Positions 37,382 to 50,495 of a stretch of 64,000 bases of DNA are shown piece after piece. Source of the DNA: Eutrigla gurnardus (taxonomy: Eukaryota > Chordata > Actinopteri > Perciformes > Triglidae); assembly GCA_963514095.1 (NCBI GenBank), contig OY741266.1, positions 14,255,797-14,319,796 of the forward strand, given 5' to 3'. Every line of letters starts with the position of its first letter. The stretch's first letter is position 1. The position numbers were made by a program, and so were the translations under genes. The notes under the pieces were generated by a model. The model did not search any database, was not told the origin of the DNA, and was given only the letters and a program-made list of their open reading frames with translations.

Positions 37382-39786
37382 CAGTTTTTTACGATTGAAT
37401 AAACACTAAAATCTAAAGTGTTGCCCAATTATCAAAACCTTACACTCAAGGAGCAAAACTTGGCCCCAGATTTGCACCACTGTAAGCACAATGAGTCCGT
37501 TCACACTTTGTGCAAAACAATACACACCGTGATTTGAAACACTAACACACACGTCTATGCATTAGACACAGAAGTATATCAAGATGTAACTTCCTTGCAA
37601 TTCTAAAGCACTGACTGTCAAATTACCACACCTATGAGCCAGTTGATTGAACACTGCCATCAGGTGTGCAAACACAAGATTGCTTAATTGTAGACACACC
37701 AATCAGGTTTAAGCACTATAAAAATGCAGCAGGTGAGTTCACCAAGCTTAACCAAAATGGAAGGAAGAGGAAGAGTGAGGATGAGAGGGGGAATCGGAGA
37801 AGGAGGAGAAGAAGGAGGCAGAGGCCGTGCCAGAGGCCGTGGCCGAGGAAGAGGAAGACCTCAAGCAGGAGTAGGTGAAGCTCAAAGGAGAAGAGGTCCA
37901 ACTTTAAGCAATGAAATTCGCGCAACTCTTGTGGACCATGTTGTGAACCATGGATTGACGCTGAGGGAGGCTGGACTGAGAGTCCAGCCAAATCTCAGCA
38001 GATTAACCGTGGCATCTGTCATAAGGGCATTCAGACTGGAAAACAGGTAAAAAAAATTACCTGTCTACAGCTTCTTACTGTATGCACCCCATATCAGCAC
38101 TTTTGATACCCCTTCCTGTGACATTTTACAGTAGGTTACATGTATTTTGTTCTACATAGGATTGAGGGTCGAGTACAACGAGGAGGAAGGGCTCCCATTT
38201 TCGCACCACTGCAGGAGAGGGAGATTGTGAATATGGTTTTGGCAAATAATGCCATCAGGCTTCGTGAAATCCAGGCCAAAATTATTGAAGACCAAATCAT
38301 CTTTCATAATGTGAATCAGGTCTCTCTGTCCACCATAGCTCGTATCCTGAAGGCACAACCAGGTACAAATGAAACAGTTGTACCGAGTGCCTTTTGAGAG
38401 GAACTCAGAGAGGGTCAAACAGCTGCGGCATGAGTATGTGGAGGTATGTATTGTTCACTTTAGCACTCTGATGTTGCATACTGCACACATAACCTTTTTT
38501 TACATGTAAATGTACTGTACACTAAATCTATGCTGAACTACACAATCTTGTCTTTCACTGTATTTTAGAGAGTTTTACAAATGGATGCTGAGGCCATTCA
38601 GCATGAGTTCATCTACATAGACGAGGCGGGGTTCAACCTCTCAAAGGTCAGAAGGAGGGGAAGAAATGTAATTGGCCAGAGGGCAATTATTAGTGTCCCT
38701 GGGCAACGTGGGGGTAACATCACCCTTTGCGCGGCAATCACCCAGAATGGGGTCCTCCACCGCCATGCCAACATGGGTCCGTATAAAACACCTCACATCC
38801 TTACATTTTTGGACAGAGTATACAACCTCACAATCATAAATAACATGCAGATCCAATACATTGTCACCTGGGACAATGTTTCATTCCACCGCTCTGCTCT
38901 GGTTCAGAACTGGTTTACGCAGCACCCACATTTCACAGTCCTTTTCCTGCCACCATATTCTCCATTTCTTAACCCAATTGAAGAATTTTTCTCGGCATGG
39001 CGGTGGAAGGTTTACGATCTGCACCCCCTGGCTCGGGTAGCCCTCATTCAGGCCATGGAGGAGGCCTGTGACCAGATTGAGGCCACAGCCATACAGGGGT
39101 GGATACGGCATGCACGGCGATTCTTTCCCCGCTGTCTTGCAAATGAGGATATCGCCTGTGATGTGGATGAAATTCTCTGGCCAGATCCAGCTAGGAGAAG
39201 AGACCAACAGTAGCAATTTATGTGCTGTGTTTTCTTTTTTGGGGGGGTTCTTTTTTTGTACAGGATAAAATGTTATGTTCATGAAAACTGGGAAATGTTT
39301 TTTTTTTTCGTCATGTTAGGGTTAAAAAAAAAAAAAAATAACATTGTCAACAGCATTAGTCTTGTGTCCTGTGTGGTGTCTACAGTAATGCATACAAGTG
39401 TTCACTGTGTATTGTTTTGCAAAAAGTGTGAGCAGACATTGTGTTTACAGTTGTGCAAATCCAAGCGATGTTTTGCAAATTCACTGTGTGCTTCACCCAT
39501 ACTACTCTATGCACTTAGAAGCAGAATTAGCCGAAAGTGTTTAAGGTTTTCAACAGCAGAGTGTAACTGGTGCAAACAGAGTTAAGTCATATGCAACGTG
39601 TGTGTTTCATATGGTAAAAAAATATGGTTTTGATAAGTTGGTGTATAGTTTTTACAAGAGTGGTTCATTTTGCAAAGGAGTTAAGGTGTTTTGCTAATTG
39701 GGTATGTGGTTGTGCTATTCGTGTGTTGGGTTTTGCTAAACAAAACAAAACAATCAAAATTGTGTTTATTCAATCGTAAAAAACTG
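37382..39786 (+). mobile_element. Tc1/mariner-IS630-like DNA transposon, nearly intact
   Basis: 2,405 bp bounded by perfect 25-bp inverted repeats (37,382-37,406 and 39,762-39,786) starting CAGTTTTTTACGATTG. Further weaker inverted similarity lies inside the ends (CCCAATTATCAAAAC on the left; CCCAATTAGCAAAAC inward from the right). A TA precedes the left end; the right flank reads AATA, so the TA duplication may be damaged. The single gene is a DDE transposase in three exons. Confidence 0.88.
37757..39213 (+). pseudogene. IS630/Tc1-type DDE transposase, three exons, one frameshift
   Basis: Exon 1 (37,757-38,046) encodes an Arg/Gly-rich tail with an AT-hook-like RGRGRPQ, then a helix-turn-helix (LTLREAGLRVQPNLSRLTV). 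Exon 2 (38,160-38,443) carries a second DNA-binding unit. Exon 3 (38,569-39,213) carries the catalytic core: YIDEAGFNL (first D), TWDNVSFHRS (second D) and PYSPFLNPIEEFF (E). Introns are GT-AG (GTAAAA...ACATAG; GTATGT...TTTTAG) and phases agree. Exon 2 is 284 nt, one base too long: the frame after LSTIARILK must shift near 38,350-38,362 to read MKQLYRVPFERNSERV. A recent copy disabled by one indel, or an assembly error. Function if intact: cut-and-paste transposition. Confidence 0.85.
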
Positions 39787-41148
39787 AATACATAATTACA
39801 AACAAATTTCTGGAACATGAAAAACAAACGTTTCCCAGAAACACAACTGACAGTGCAGTTTTGTTGTATGGGACTGCGGACCGCCTGTTATCTAATTTAG
39901 CCATAAAAAGGGAGATATTATTGCTTCTCGATCTCAATGTTGGACACAATTTTTTTTTCTCTCTCTTGCTATCTTTGTCCACAAAATAAATGACTTTGGG
40001 ATGCAGACAGGTGCACAGCTTGGGTCCTTGGAGTGAACACTTCGCTTCTCTTGCACTTAGCTACTCTCCTCTCCCTTTTCTCCCCTTTCCTCCCCAGCAG
40101 TTTAATCTGAAAAAAGTTTCCAGTTTGGGTGACGCACAGCCGGAGTGCTATAAATGATCCCCTCGCTATAAACTGGAGCAGCCAGACCTCGAACAATAGG
40201 CGTCTTAGACGGATTCTAGTCAGACAGATGGGCAGAAAGACAGACAGTGAGCGTTGCTAAATTCTTAAACAAGCAGCCCAGTAGCGGCTCATCACATCGA
40301 CTGAACGATGTGACATCAGGTAACTGTCGCTTTGCACCTGTGATGGAAGTGCTGATGCGTTTGTGTCCTGGTGTAATGGAAAAGACTTTATTGCTCCTGT
40401 CTCGCTTCACAATACTCTTCTTCATTGGAACCGCTATGAGTGCATTATTTAGCTTATATAAGAGGCACTTACAAAGAAGAGCAACAAGAAGAGACTTGTG
40501 TGAGTTAGTAGCAGCTGATGTGGCCTCAGGGGCAGGTTTCTGAGGTAGGACCCGGTAGAAAAGCCTCCCTTCGGCCCTGTGACTTCTATGCACTATGATA
40601 GCACATTTTCTCTATTACATCCCTTATTCGTCGTAGAACATATTTTTCATAATTTTGCAGAAGGCGGAGACAGGCTCAAACAGTGAGTGTAATTAATCTT
40701 TAAGTAAAGTGGGTGAATCCACAGCATCTGAAATGAATGGGGAGGGGATGCTTGTCACTGATGCAGCTCCTCTTAGTGATTGGGGCTGATCAGAGGCATG
40801 TATTCCACTCAAAAACAGCTTGCTGGATGCCACATTAAACTCCCTTACAGTACGCAAATGCACTGTGGGGTGTTTTACCGGAGGATTAAAATGTTCATTT
40901 TCAGTGAGGACATCTCTTCCGTCCTCGCGGAGCCGTTTCCTGTCTCTCTTAATTGTGATCACTGTTTACTTGTGCTCAGCTAGTTGATATTTCTTCTGAC
41001 AGTTTACAGAGGCCGTATTATGAAAAGATACCCTTGTTAGTTCCCAGCGGTTACACATTAGTTACATATTGCTCCAATAGAGAAGAAGTTAATGAGAGCA
41101 GAGCAGCAATGTTTGACACTCAAACATAATTATAGAAGCACATATCCA

Positions 41149-41179
<31 letters not shown>

Positions 41180-42026
41180 AGGCAGAGTTGGAGACAAAGC
41201 AATTGAGTTGAGCATTTCCTCAGCTTTGTATCTACTTGAGGAAACAATGGGACTGAAAGGAAGGGCATGTACGCTCTCCACCGACATTCAGATTGATGTG
41301 TCTTATTACCAAAACAAATATATATTAAAGAGCACAGTGATCCAAATACTCTGAAGGTCAGTATTTAGTGTCCTGACAATTGTATTTGTCTTTATTCTTG
41401 CCTCCAGTGGAGATGCAGAGATTGTTTTCCCCTCCACTGGCTCAGATCATCCTTCAATACGTTCACGTGTCTCTGTAATAGATGTGGAAGTTATGACCCC
41501 AACTCTGTGCTCTGCTAACAAGCCCTTTGTTCCCGTCCTCTATGCAAACTTCCATGCTGGATCATTTACTCAAGTAATCCTTTAAGTCCTTCTGTTTATC
41601 CATGGTTACCTCGCTGCTAAGTTCTAACCGTTGCAGTGGTTTTGCACTTCCCAGAGGTCACCTGTCAGTCAAACTGTTAGCTGTTTATATAAAGTCAGGG
41701 TGACTATTGGTCAGACTAGAGCCAACAGCCCCTTTGGTTGAGCCAGCCCTCTGGAGGGATATTCATTTTCTCGTCGTTGTGGTTGCAGACTGTAGTAGCC
41801 CATAATTGCTAATATGAGACCAGATCAAATCACCATATCATCCAAACCTAAGATGACAGGCGATTGGGTCGGGGTTTTGTGTGGCTCAGCCCTGGCTCAG
41901 CCCTGACTCTTATGTTGGCATCGCCAGGTTATTTTGCCAGAGCTAACCAGCAGTGACAAGAGAGGGTAGCGAAAAGTACAACAGAACGCTGATAAGACAT
42001 TTTTATTACATTTAATAACATTTAAT
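39787..42026. other. Intergenic, no gene recognised
   Basis: Holds a short (GT)n run (41,152-41,179) and a local triplication of TGGCTCAGCCC-like units (41,882-41,908). No exon recognised. Confidence 0.55.
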
Positions 42027-42345
42027 TACTACTGCAACTCTTTCCTGGCTGGACTCCCGGCCTCGGAGTCTAAACCATTGCAGCGCATCCAGAACACTGC
42101 AGCACGCTTTGTCTTCAATCTACCCAAATTCTCCCATGTGACCCCCCTCATCCGTGACCTCCACTGGCTCCCTGAAATCAAACAAATGTCGCTCAGTAAA
42201 GTCCAGAATCTTCTCTGTTCTGGCGCCTCAGTGGTGGAACGAACCCCCGACCAATATCAGGACAGCAGAGTCCCTTGCCATCTTCTGAAAAAGGCTCAAG
42301 ACTCACCTGTTCAGACTTCACCTCGACTTTGACCCACTAACAACC
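42027..42345 (+). mobile_element. L2-like LINE copy C, internally deleted
   Basis: Reads YYCNSFLAGLPASESKPLQR, FSHVTPLIRDLHWLP, then jumps straight to EIKQMSLSKVQNLLCSGAS and, after a frame change, KKAQDSPVQTSPRL. Compared with copy D about 150 bp is missing between CTCCCTG and AAATCAAAC. It ends in a poly-C tract that copy D also has. Confidence 0.8.
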
Positions 42346-43252
<907 letters not shown>

Positions 43253-43537
43253 AGGTCCCATATGAAATACATGTTTTCTCTGGTCTCTACACCTATAAAC
43301 TGGTCCTCCCTGAGCCTGCCAACTCCCAGAATGAGGAAAACAAGCGACTCCTGCATGGTCTCTGCAGCCCACCCACTGGTACAACGGCGCTCCTACAGGC
43401 TGTTCAGATTCAGCTCCTGTTGTTACGTAACAAAGGGAGTCATTTGCATAGGGCGACCTCCTCTGCGCGATGATAGGAGATATCCGAGAGGGGGCGGGGC
43501 GTTCATCAGCGAGGTGAAGTTCTCAGGTGTGTCCTGT

Positions 43538-43585
43538 GGTGACATAGCGGTGACATAGCGGTGAGATAGCGGTGAGATAGCGGTG
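43538..43585 (+). repeat. 11-bp tandem repeat, four units
   Basis: Units GGTGACATAGC (two) and GGTGAGATAGC (two), then a partial unit. Copy 1 of the same element has a single unit here. Confidence 0.9.
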
Positions 43586-43592
43586 TTTCACA

Positions 43593-43901
43593 ATGTTGTT
43601 GCTCAGAGCAAGACATGCAGATTGCTCTGTTGGTTGTTGTACAAATCAACATAAGTGCTTATATTCTGTCCCAGCTACAGAAGAACAGAAGAGACAGTGG
43701 TTGCGTTTCATTTGTAATGACAATGTGTCGGCTAGGGTCCGTGTTAGCTTGTATGTGTGTGCTAACCACGTCACATCGGACTGCTTCAGTAACAAGGGTC
43801 AGTACAAAGCTGGCTTTGCCTCGACACTGACCCTCGTAAAAGGATCTGTCCCAACCATACGGGACCAGCAACTTCACCTGAGACACATAGGTGAGCCATA
43901 G
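43593..43901 (+). pseudogene. THAP zinc-finger fragment of a Kolobok-like transposase, copy 2
   Basis: Open frame from ATG: MLLLRARHADCSVGCCTNQH, YSVPATEEQKRQWLRF, VCANHV, GFASTLTLVK, GSVPTI. The zinc ligands (C-x3-C ... C-x2-H) are kept, but the Phe after the CxxH of copy 1 is Val here, and Phe is a conserved THAP core residue. The coding part is followed by CATAG then GTGAGC, a possible splice donor that would have joined the rest of the transposase, now missing. Stop a few codons later. Confidence 0.65.
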
Positions 43902-44409
43902 CGATACAGCCACGTAAACATTGGCGCATGCTGCCGCTAGTAAGTGGCATCGTCTCCGTCTCTCTCCAAGCAGGCGTTGACAGACGGAGCTCATTAGCAT
44001 CTAAAGGTGCAGACACAGAAACAGCCTGTTCTCAGCAGAGCTCATTTGAGCAACTTTTAGACAGCTGAAATTCAGGACCATGGATGGGTTTGGGGCCACG
44101 CATATCAAATAGTGTTGTTGGACCTCTAACAGCTGTGTGAAATTGATGAAAAACAGTATAACATGGCACCTTTAACATACAACCGTACAAAGTGTTTTGT
44201 TGCCTAAAACTAAGCAAGTTTTATTTCACATTGTTATGACGTCGAAATAGAGAAATGTGGAACGCTTGTCTGCCGCTGTAGTTTTCTTCCAGAGTGTGTA
44301 GACATGAGGGCTGATGTTCCCCAAGAGTCTGCTGCACATTAGACCCAGGCAATCACACACCATCAGGCCTCTGCCCATTAACTGCATGAATCCTAATTAG
44401 ATCCATGCC

Positions 44410-44412
<3 letters not shown>

Positions 44413-44450
<38 letters not shown>

Positions 44451-44458
44451 ACACACAT
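44413..44458. repeat. (CA)n microsatellite, interrupted
   Basis: About 22 units with one T substitution. Confidence 0.93.
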
Positions 44459-45020
44459 ACAAAAACATACACAGTGCATAAACAAATCCCCTTGTGATCA
44501 AATCCAGTGCTGAGCAATGTCAACCTGTTGATATGGTTTACTGCTGGAAAATACAGCAGAACTAGAGGGAATATTCTCTGTGTTTCTTTTATGCTTCAGT
44601 GTGTTTTGTTTTTGAATGTGGCTGTATGCTGAGTAATTGTATGGTGATCATGCTGGCTAATACAGTGTTGTCTTTTGAAATGGCTGTGGTCGAGGTATTA
44701 TTGTTGCTCAGTGAACCAAAGAAAACACGACATACGGGCATTCATCAGCTCTCTTCATTCTCCTACATGTCCACTCTGTCTACAGACTTTCCTTTAAATA
44801 TCAGCTATTGGACACATTACATGAATACCCACATTCTTGACAAAAGTCATCCTCCATCCAATTTCTCTCTGCATTGCAGCATTGTTCACACCACATGGGT
44901 TCAATGGACGACAATACATCCGCAAGGGAGTCACAGTGAGATCCAGCTGTGTCACCGAGATGTGAGAGTATATACCTCTATTTGTAGGACATAGAAAGGG
45001 TATTTGTACCTTTACATCCA

Positions 45021-45120
45021 CACTCTTAGAAATAAAGGTGCTAATTAGAACCATATATGGTTTTTGGCTTGTCCTTGTTGGAGAACCCCCCCGTTTCCAC
45101 CCTGAACCATCACGCCATAG
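45021..45120 (+). repeat. MITE-like repeat fragment (CACTCTTAGAAATAAAGG family)
   Basis: Starts CACTCTTAGAAATAAAGGTG, then AATTAGAACC, GGCTTGTCCTTGTTGGAGAA and a CCCCCC run. The same order of blocks occurs inverted at 56,195-56,489. It resembles a short repeat with AGAACC motifs common in fish; only one end is present. Confidence 0.5.
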
Positions 45121-45869
45121 AATGTGCAATGTAAAGTAAAACCCATTGGTTTGATTGGTTGCAAGTTAGGGTGGGTGATATGAATAGAATCCACTTTCAT
45201 TGTATACTAATCTTAGACAGAAAGATAGCAGGGTTGTTAAAGGGATAGATACCAGTGGTGTCTCACAATCTCAGATGGTAGACAATTTCACATCGTCGGC
45301 GTATATTGTCATATCACCAAACATGTTGAATATTTATTTAGTGGCATATTGCCTCACTGCCACTGGTAGGATGCAGGACATGAAGCTGTGATTTTAAACA
45401 CGTTCATTTGTCTTCATCCCACTATATGTCTGTGTATGAAGTGTTTTTTAATGTATTTGTGTGTGTTTGTGTTTGCCATGCACGGATGCAGGGAGGGATG
45501 GTGAAATGATTCACTCCGTCCCAATGAGTCCAAGCTGGCCACATGGTGGCTGAGCCCGGGAACGGCCATCTGGACCGGCTGGCAGTGCCCGCCTAATGGA
45601 GCGCAGACTGGAGTTTTGGCTGGCAAGATGAGTCTTCAGTTTGGATAATGATTGTAGTGATTAAATGGGGTGTGGATTTTGAACTTGGCTGTGAGAACAC
45701 CGTGCAATAAGTAGTTTCCATTGCTGGCTGTGAAACATCTTGGACACAAGAGCACAAATAGCACTGTGAATGGATACGAGGCTGGATGATAATATTGATG
45801 GACCTCATAATTAAAGCAAATTTGCTCCTTAAAGTTGTGATGTCTTTGCATCAGTCCAGTTTGTCTAAT

Positions 45870-45889
45870 GGGGGGGGGGGGGGGGGGGG
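45870..45889. repeat. Poly-G tract (20 bp)
   Basis: Homopolymer; length may be uncertain in the assembly. Confidence 0.9.
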
Positions 45890-45954
45890 TTCATGTAGGT
45901 TTTATATATTCAGTTTTTACTTACATAAATGACATGTAAACAGCAATTAACCTA

Positions 45955-46330
45955 ATTATGACCGGAAAATCGGAGGAGCCACTTGGGAGCCAAAAGAGCT
46001 GGAATTCCCATCACTAGAAGCCGTGTTCGAGTTTCGAAAGACGGGGCGCCGCCTCCCGCAAGCTCTCGAAAATCTTTGAGACTGACTGTTGTCGATCTAA
46101 AATAAAGACAGATTCAGCAACCGCATAGCTTATTTCTGCAGAAAATGTTTTCAGAAACACATTTCGGTGAACTACTTTCGTAAAATAAGAGAACGTTTTT
46201 TTTAATTATCTCGGCAATTTGTCTGTGTGAGAAATACTAGATGTGATGTGATACTAGTGAGCGTGTGAACGGGTTGAAATGCATGTGTCTCACGCCCAAT
46301 GCGTGAGACTTGAGAGCCCTGCTTGTTAGT
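45955..46330 (+). repeat. Fish interspersed repeat with CGCCTCCCGCAAGCTCTCG segment
   Basis: GACCGGAAAATCGGAGGAGC, AGCTGGAATTCCCATCA, TTTCGAAAGACGGGGCGCCG, GAGACTGACTGTTGTCGATC, CAGAAACACATTTCGGTGAA and the hairpin GTCTCACGC-CCAAT-GCGTGAGAC follow one another as in a dispersed fish sequence I recognise. GC-rich relative to its surroundings. Class unknown. Confidence 0.5.
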
Positions 46331-48312
46331 ACATATAGTATCTTGCTTCCAATTACTTAAAGGTGCTAAACTCCAAATTCACAACATTCATGTAGCGGCA
46401 AAGAACACTTTGCTCTATAAAGACATAGAGGAGTACTGTCTGAGCAGAAAATGAAGTCGCTCTTCTTCTCTGTTTATTAATCTGAGCTTCCATGTGCTTC
46501 GTTAGCGTAGCCGGTCCGGCCATGCATGCCTTTTAGTGCAGGTGAGTCTGAGCGTGTGTGCCCTGCACGCTAGCTAATCATTACCGCTCTGCACCGTCCG
46601 CTGCTAGCCACCGGCTCAGCTTTTGCAATGTTGAGAGCTGTGTGGAAGAAATCCCTCAATGTTAGAAAGCCTATGCTCTAAATTTGTTATTTATCACCTT
46701 TAATAAAGCCATTTAAGTGACCCTTATTAAACATAATTACCTGATGTTATTTGATTTGTTAACCCTCAAATATTGAAATCAGTGTTGATCTCAAAGGCAG
46801 TTTGGTACAGTTGTAGTAAGACTAATAACAGTACACATAGTATGATTGATTTGATATGTGCTATTTAAAGTTCTTCATATAAGTTAATGTTTTTTTTTTA
46901 AATGTCATCATTGGCCACGATTGAGATAAACACATCTATGCCAGCAAAGAAACAGCTTGAGTTGGAGGATAACAAAAACTTTAGGCTGAAGCATCACTGG
47001 CACAGACTTGTCTGACTCATCGGAGGCTCACCTCTCTGTGCCCCTCTGCTATGTAAATAGCTGCTGAGCAGATGACCTTTTTAACTGGAAATAACATGCA
47101 TGAATATGGAAATATATGTATCTGGTGACTTTGACCAACAGGCTGCGGTGCATAATTGTACTATAATCCACCCACGAAGCCTGATATTGTTTGAGAGTGT
47201 GACCTCCACTGTATGTGTGTGTTGGCTGTGGAGGATAACGATCAAAGCTCAGGGCAAGACTTAAGAGGACTGTTATGCCCTTGTATTCACCTTTGTGTCC
47301 CTGTACCTGTTCACAGTATGTGCATGAATTTGTGCTGGTACGTAGGGATGCACTTTTGTGGGTGTCCGCCTGTATATGGGGATATATCAAGGTCTATGAA
47401 TGTCAGTTTACCTTTATGCACCAAATGTATTTGCATGTGTCCATGAAACATTTGACTTTGCATGTCTTTATTTGAGGATTAAAGTAGCCTTTATACCGTG
47501 CACAGTGTGGAAATTCAACAAAAGTTGAAGAAATTAAATTATGAAAAAGATTTATAGTCAAGATTAAATTAAAAAAGCCTTTTTTTACCCTTTTTAGATC
47601 ACATCCCTGGTTGCATTGTGCGCCTATTTAACAATATATGCAAGGGGTGTGGGGGGAAGGGGCGATTACAAAAATCAGTTTCTTCATATTTTTCTTTCCA
47701 AAATCCACTCATCTTTTCTTCCTGTAAAGCAAAATATCATGTGTGCTTACGTGAGATCATACCAACCACATTTAACTTAGTAAAAAAAAAAACGTGAAAC
47801 AACTTTGTAGTAGAGAAAATTTACAATACAGATGTTTTTGGTTTTGTCTGAAAAACGTGCATACAATAATTTTGTTTTAAGTATTGCAGTGGGCTGAAGT
47901 CTAAATAGGTATAAATGTGATATTAATTAGTCTAAACTGGGTTGAACATGCTGGATACCAGCTTTGCTGATGTGCACCGTGGTTCACCTTTGATACATGT
48001 TAGGTTCATACAGTATGATACAGTTAAGTGCAAGGAGTGTCCTCACACTCACACACAGACACTCCACCATCTGATGCTCGCAGCCGAAGACGACTCTAAG
48101 AGCTGCATACTGAGAGCCAGAGGTCTTTCTGCAAGTGCTCTGAGTAAAAGGGACTGATTAACAATGAAGCAGCACAGAGAAGAGAGACAGTCGGGACTCA
48201 GACACACAGTGAGAGACGGAGAGGATGTCAAGCCAGAGACAGAGCAAAGCATAATCACACTGTCGTATTCAAGCCTGGATGGAAGCGACTTTGAATTCCC
48301 AACAGGGTGACC

Positions 48313-48314
<2 letters not shown>

Positions 48315-48407
<93 letters not shown>
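48315..48407. repeat. (GT)n microsatellite
   Basis: About 46 units. Confidence 0.98.
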
Positions 48408-48409
<2 letters not shown>

Positions 48410-49943
48410 GCCTGTATAAATGGAGGAGTGATAGAAAGGATTGTGCATATACTCTGGTGCTGGGGACAAAATTTGCATAGAGGGGAATAGACCAATGAAT
48501 ATTTTAAAAGTGAGTCACTCGACAACAAACACACCGACTGTCAGCCGTGTAGGCAAACACACAGTCGTAAGTGAGCACTCATCTCTGTAAGCTGTATCCT
48601 CTCACTGACATGCACCTTGTGTCAGTTTCCGTCTTCTGTCACGTGTTCGCTTCTTTCCTCGGCCGCTGCAAACTTCCTCGATGTTGGCTCTTTTTTTGTT
48701 TTTCCTCTGCCGTGCTTTTAAAACCAACTCCAAACCGACACCAACTAGCTACTGTTGCGGTACAGAACATAATACCTGATTCCCCAGTGTGAGATCAATA
48801 CGTGTCATTTTATGAATAAATTCACATTTAATCTGAGTTATTAAGTGTCTGCTTCTCCAGGCGAGGCAAGTTCACAAACAAGACACTAGCGTTTCTCTCA
48901 TGACCGAACACAAAGTTCTTACCTTTAACCTAGACTTAATACAGACGCTGTGGAAGCTTCCTCAAGATAACTTAGGCTTTTATGCTCTCCCAGGAGGGAC
49001 AGTAGACTGACTTGGGGTTGGAACTGCACTGTTTAGTTCATAACTGTTGTACTGCTCAAACCGTGATTCTCACGATAGCAATCGGGCAGCAATAAATATT
49101 TCTGCTTAAAACATCTACCATCTCTAGAGGTCTCCTTGCTTCGACTTTTGATTTTCATCACATGCAGTTTATAAAACTTTCCTATTTTGCTTATATCAAT
49201 ACTTCCACCAGCATTTCCATCCATCTGCACAAATAAAAATAAAACATAAAACCAGCTGGATGGAAATGGAGTAAACGTAACTATGATTGGACAAATGCTG
49301 TTTGGGGTTTCAGCCAACTTTAAATTCTACTCTGTATCATTGAAATGAGTCTCCATTTCTTGTTTATGCTTTGTAACTATTGTGCGCACTGAACACCACG
49401 GCAAAATCCTTGTATGTGAAAATGTACTTAGCAATAAACTCCTTTCTCATTCTGATTCTGATATTAGCCAGTGCCCTCTTGCTGTAGTCTTCCTACCATT
49501 TCATCTTACTGTCAATTCTAGCCCGGTGAAGTTAAGCAAAACTATGCCTATATGTATGCAATCGTTTCTGTATGCACACAAGTAGAAAGAAATACACATA
49601 AAGTCATGCGTTCACATTCACAGACCAAGAAAGCTATTAGTCATCTATTACCTGTCGCCCTGGAAATGTCAAGACACCATTACGTGGAGATGCATTGTGG
49701 TCTTTGCTCAGCTCACCTTTGGTATTTCCTCTTTGTTTGTTGTGTCTGAGATGCCAGCGGGTTCAGCATCATGGTAATGTTCATTTTGATAAGCCGGCAC
49801 CACGGTTTGATAGACAGGGCCTGGAACAATAGGAGCTCTGGCCCCATCACTCTTGGCAGCAGGGCAAGGACACAAAGGAGACATAATGAGCAGAGATAGC
49901 ATTGTGATGGAAGGCTGCAGATGAGAAACTGAAGGTATTGTGT

Positions 49944-49946
<3 letters not shown>

Positions 49947-50038
<92 letters not shown>
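49947..50038. repeat. (GT)n microsatellite
   Basis: About 46 units, ending in GAGTGAGTG. Confidence 0.98.
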
Positions 50039-50040
<2 letters not shown>

Positions 50041-50195
50041 TGAGTGAAAGGCAGGGGGTGGGACGAATCTTGTACACCAGTCTGACTGTGTGTTTGCTTG
50101 CAGGCATATTTGTGTGTCAGAGCGATAGAGAGAGAGACAAAATGTCTGCCAATCAATTGTTGCGTTGACGACCAGCCTATTCATATATGTCAACT

Positions 50196-50198
<3 letters not shown>

Positions 50199-50273
<75 letters not shown>
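50199..50273. repeat. (GT)n microsatellite
   Basis: About 37 units, 160 bp after the previous array. Confidence 0.98.
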
Positions 50274-50276
<3 letters not shown>

Positions 50277-50378
50277 ACAGAAAAACAAAATGCTTCATAA
50301 CAGGCTGATCAATAGCTAGTCAGAGGTAATGAAACACCAGTCAATATCACCACCCACATCTGGCTCATAAATTTGGCT

Positions 50379-50426
50379 GTCTCTCTCCCTCCCTCCTTCT
50401 CTCTTTTTGTCTCCCTCTACCTCCAT

Positions 50427-50467
<41 letters not shown>

Positions 50468-50495
50468 GTCTGTCTGTCTCTCTCTCTTTCGCCTC
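50379..50495. repeat. CT-rich low-complexity block
   Basis: Polypyrimidine block including a (CT)n core at about 50,430-50,464. Confidence 0.93.

Larger units (their letters stand above)
43253..44171 (+). mobile_element. Kolobok-like TTAA element, copy 2, with THAP exon
   Basis: 919 bp, opposite in orientation to copy 1. The right flank is TTAA (44,172-44,175); the left flank is TTAG (43,249-43,252), a one-base decay. Ends are AGGTCCCATATGA and, inward from the right, AGGTGCCATGTTAT. Carries the same body as copy 1 plus a local expansion of an 11-bp unit just before the THAP frame (43,538-43,581). Confidence 0.72.

Noticed and set aside
38881..39282. 133-codon minus-strand frame over the transposase core
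   Set aside because: Antisense shadow of exon 3 of the transposase.
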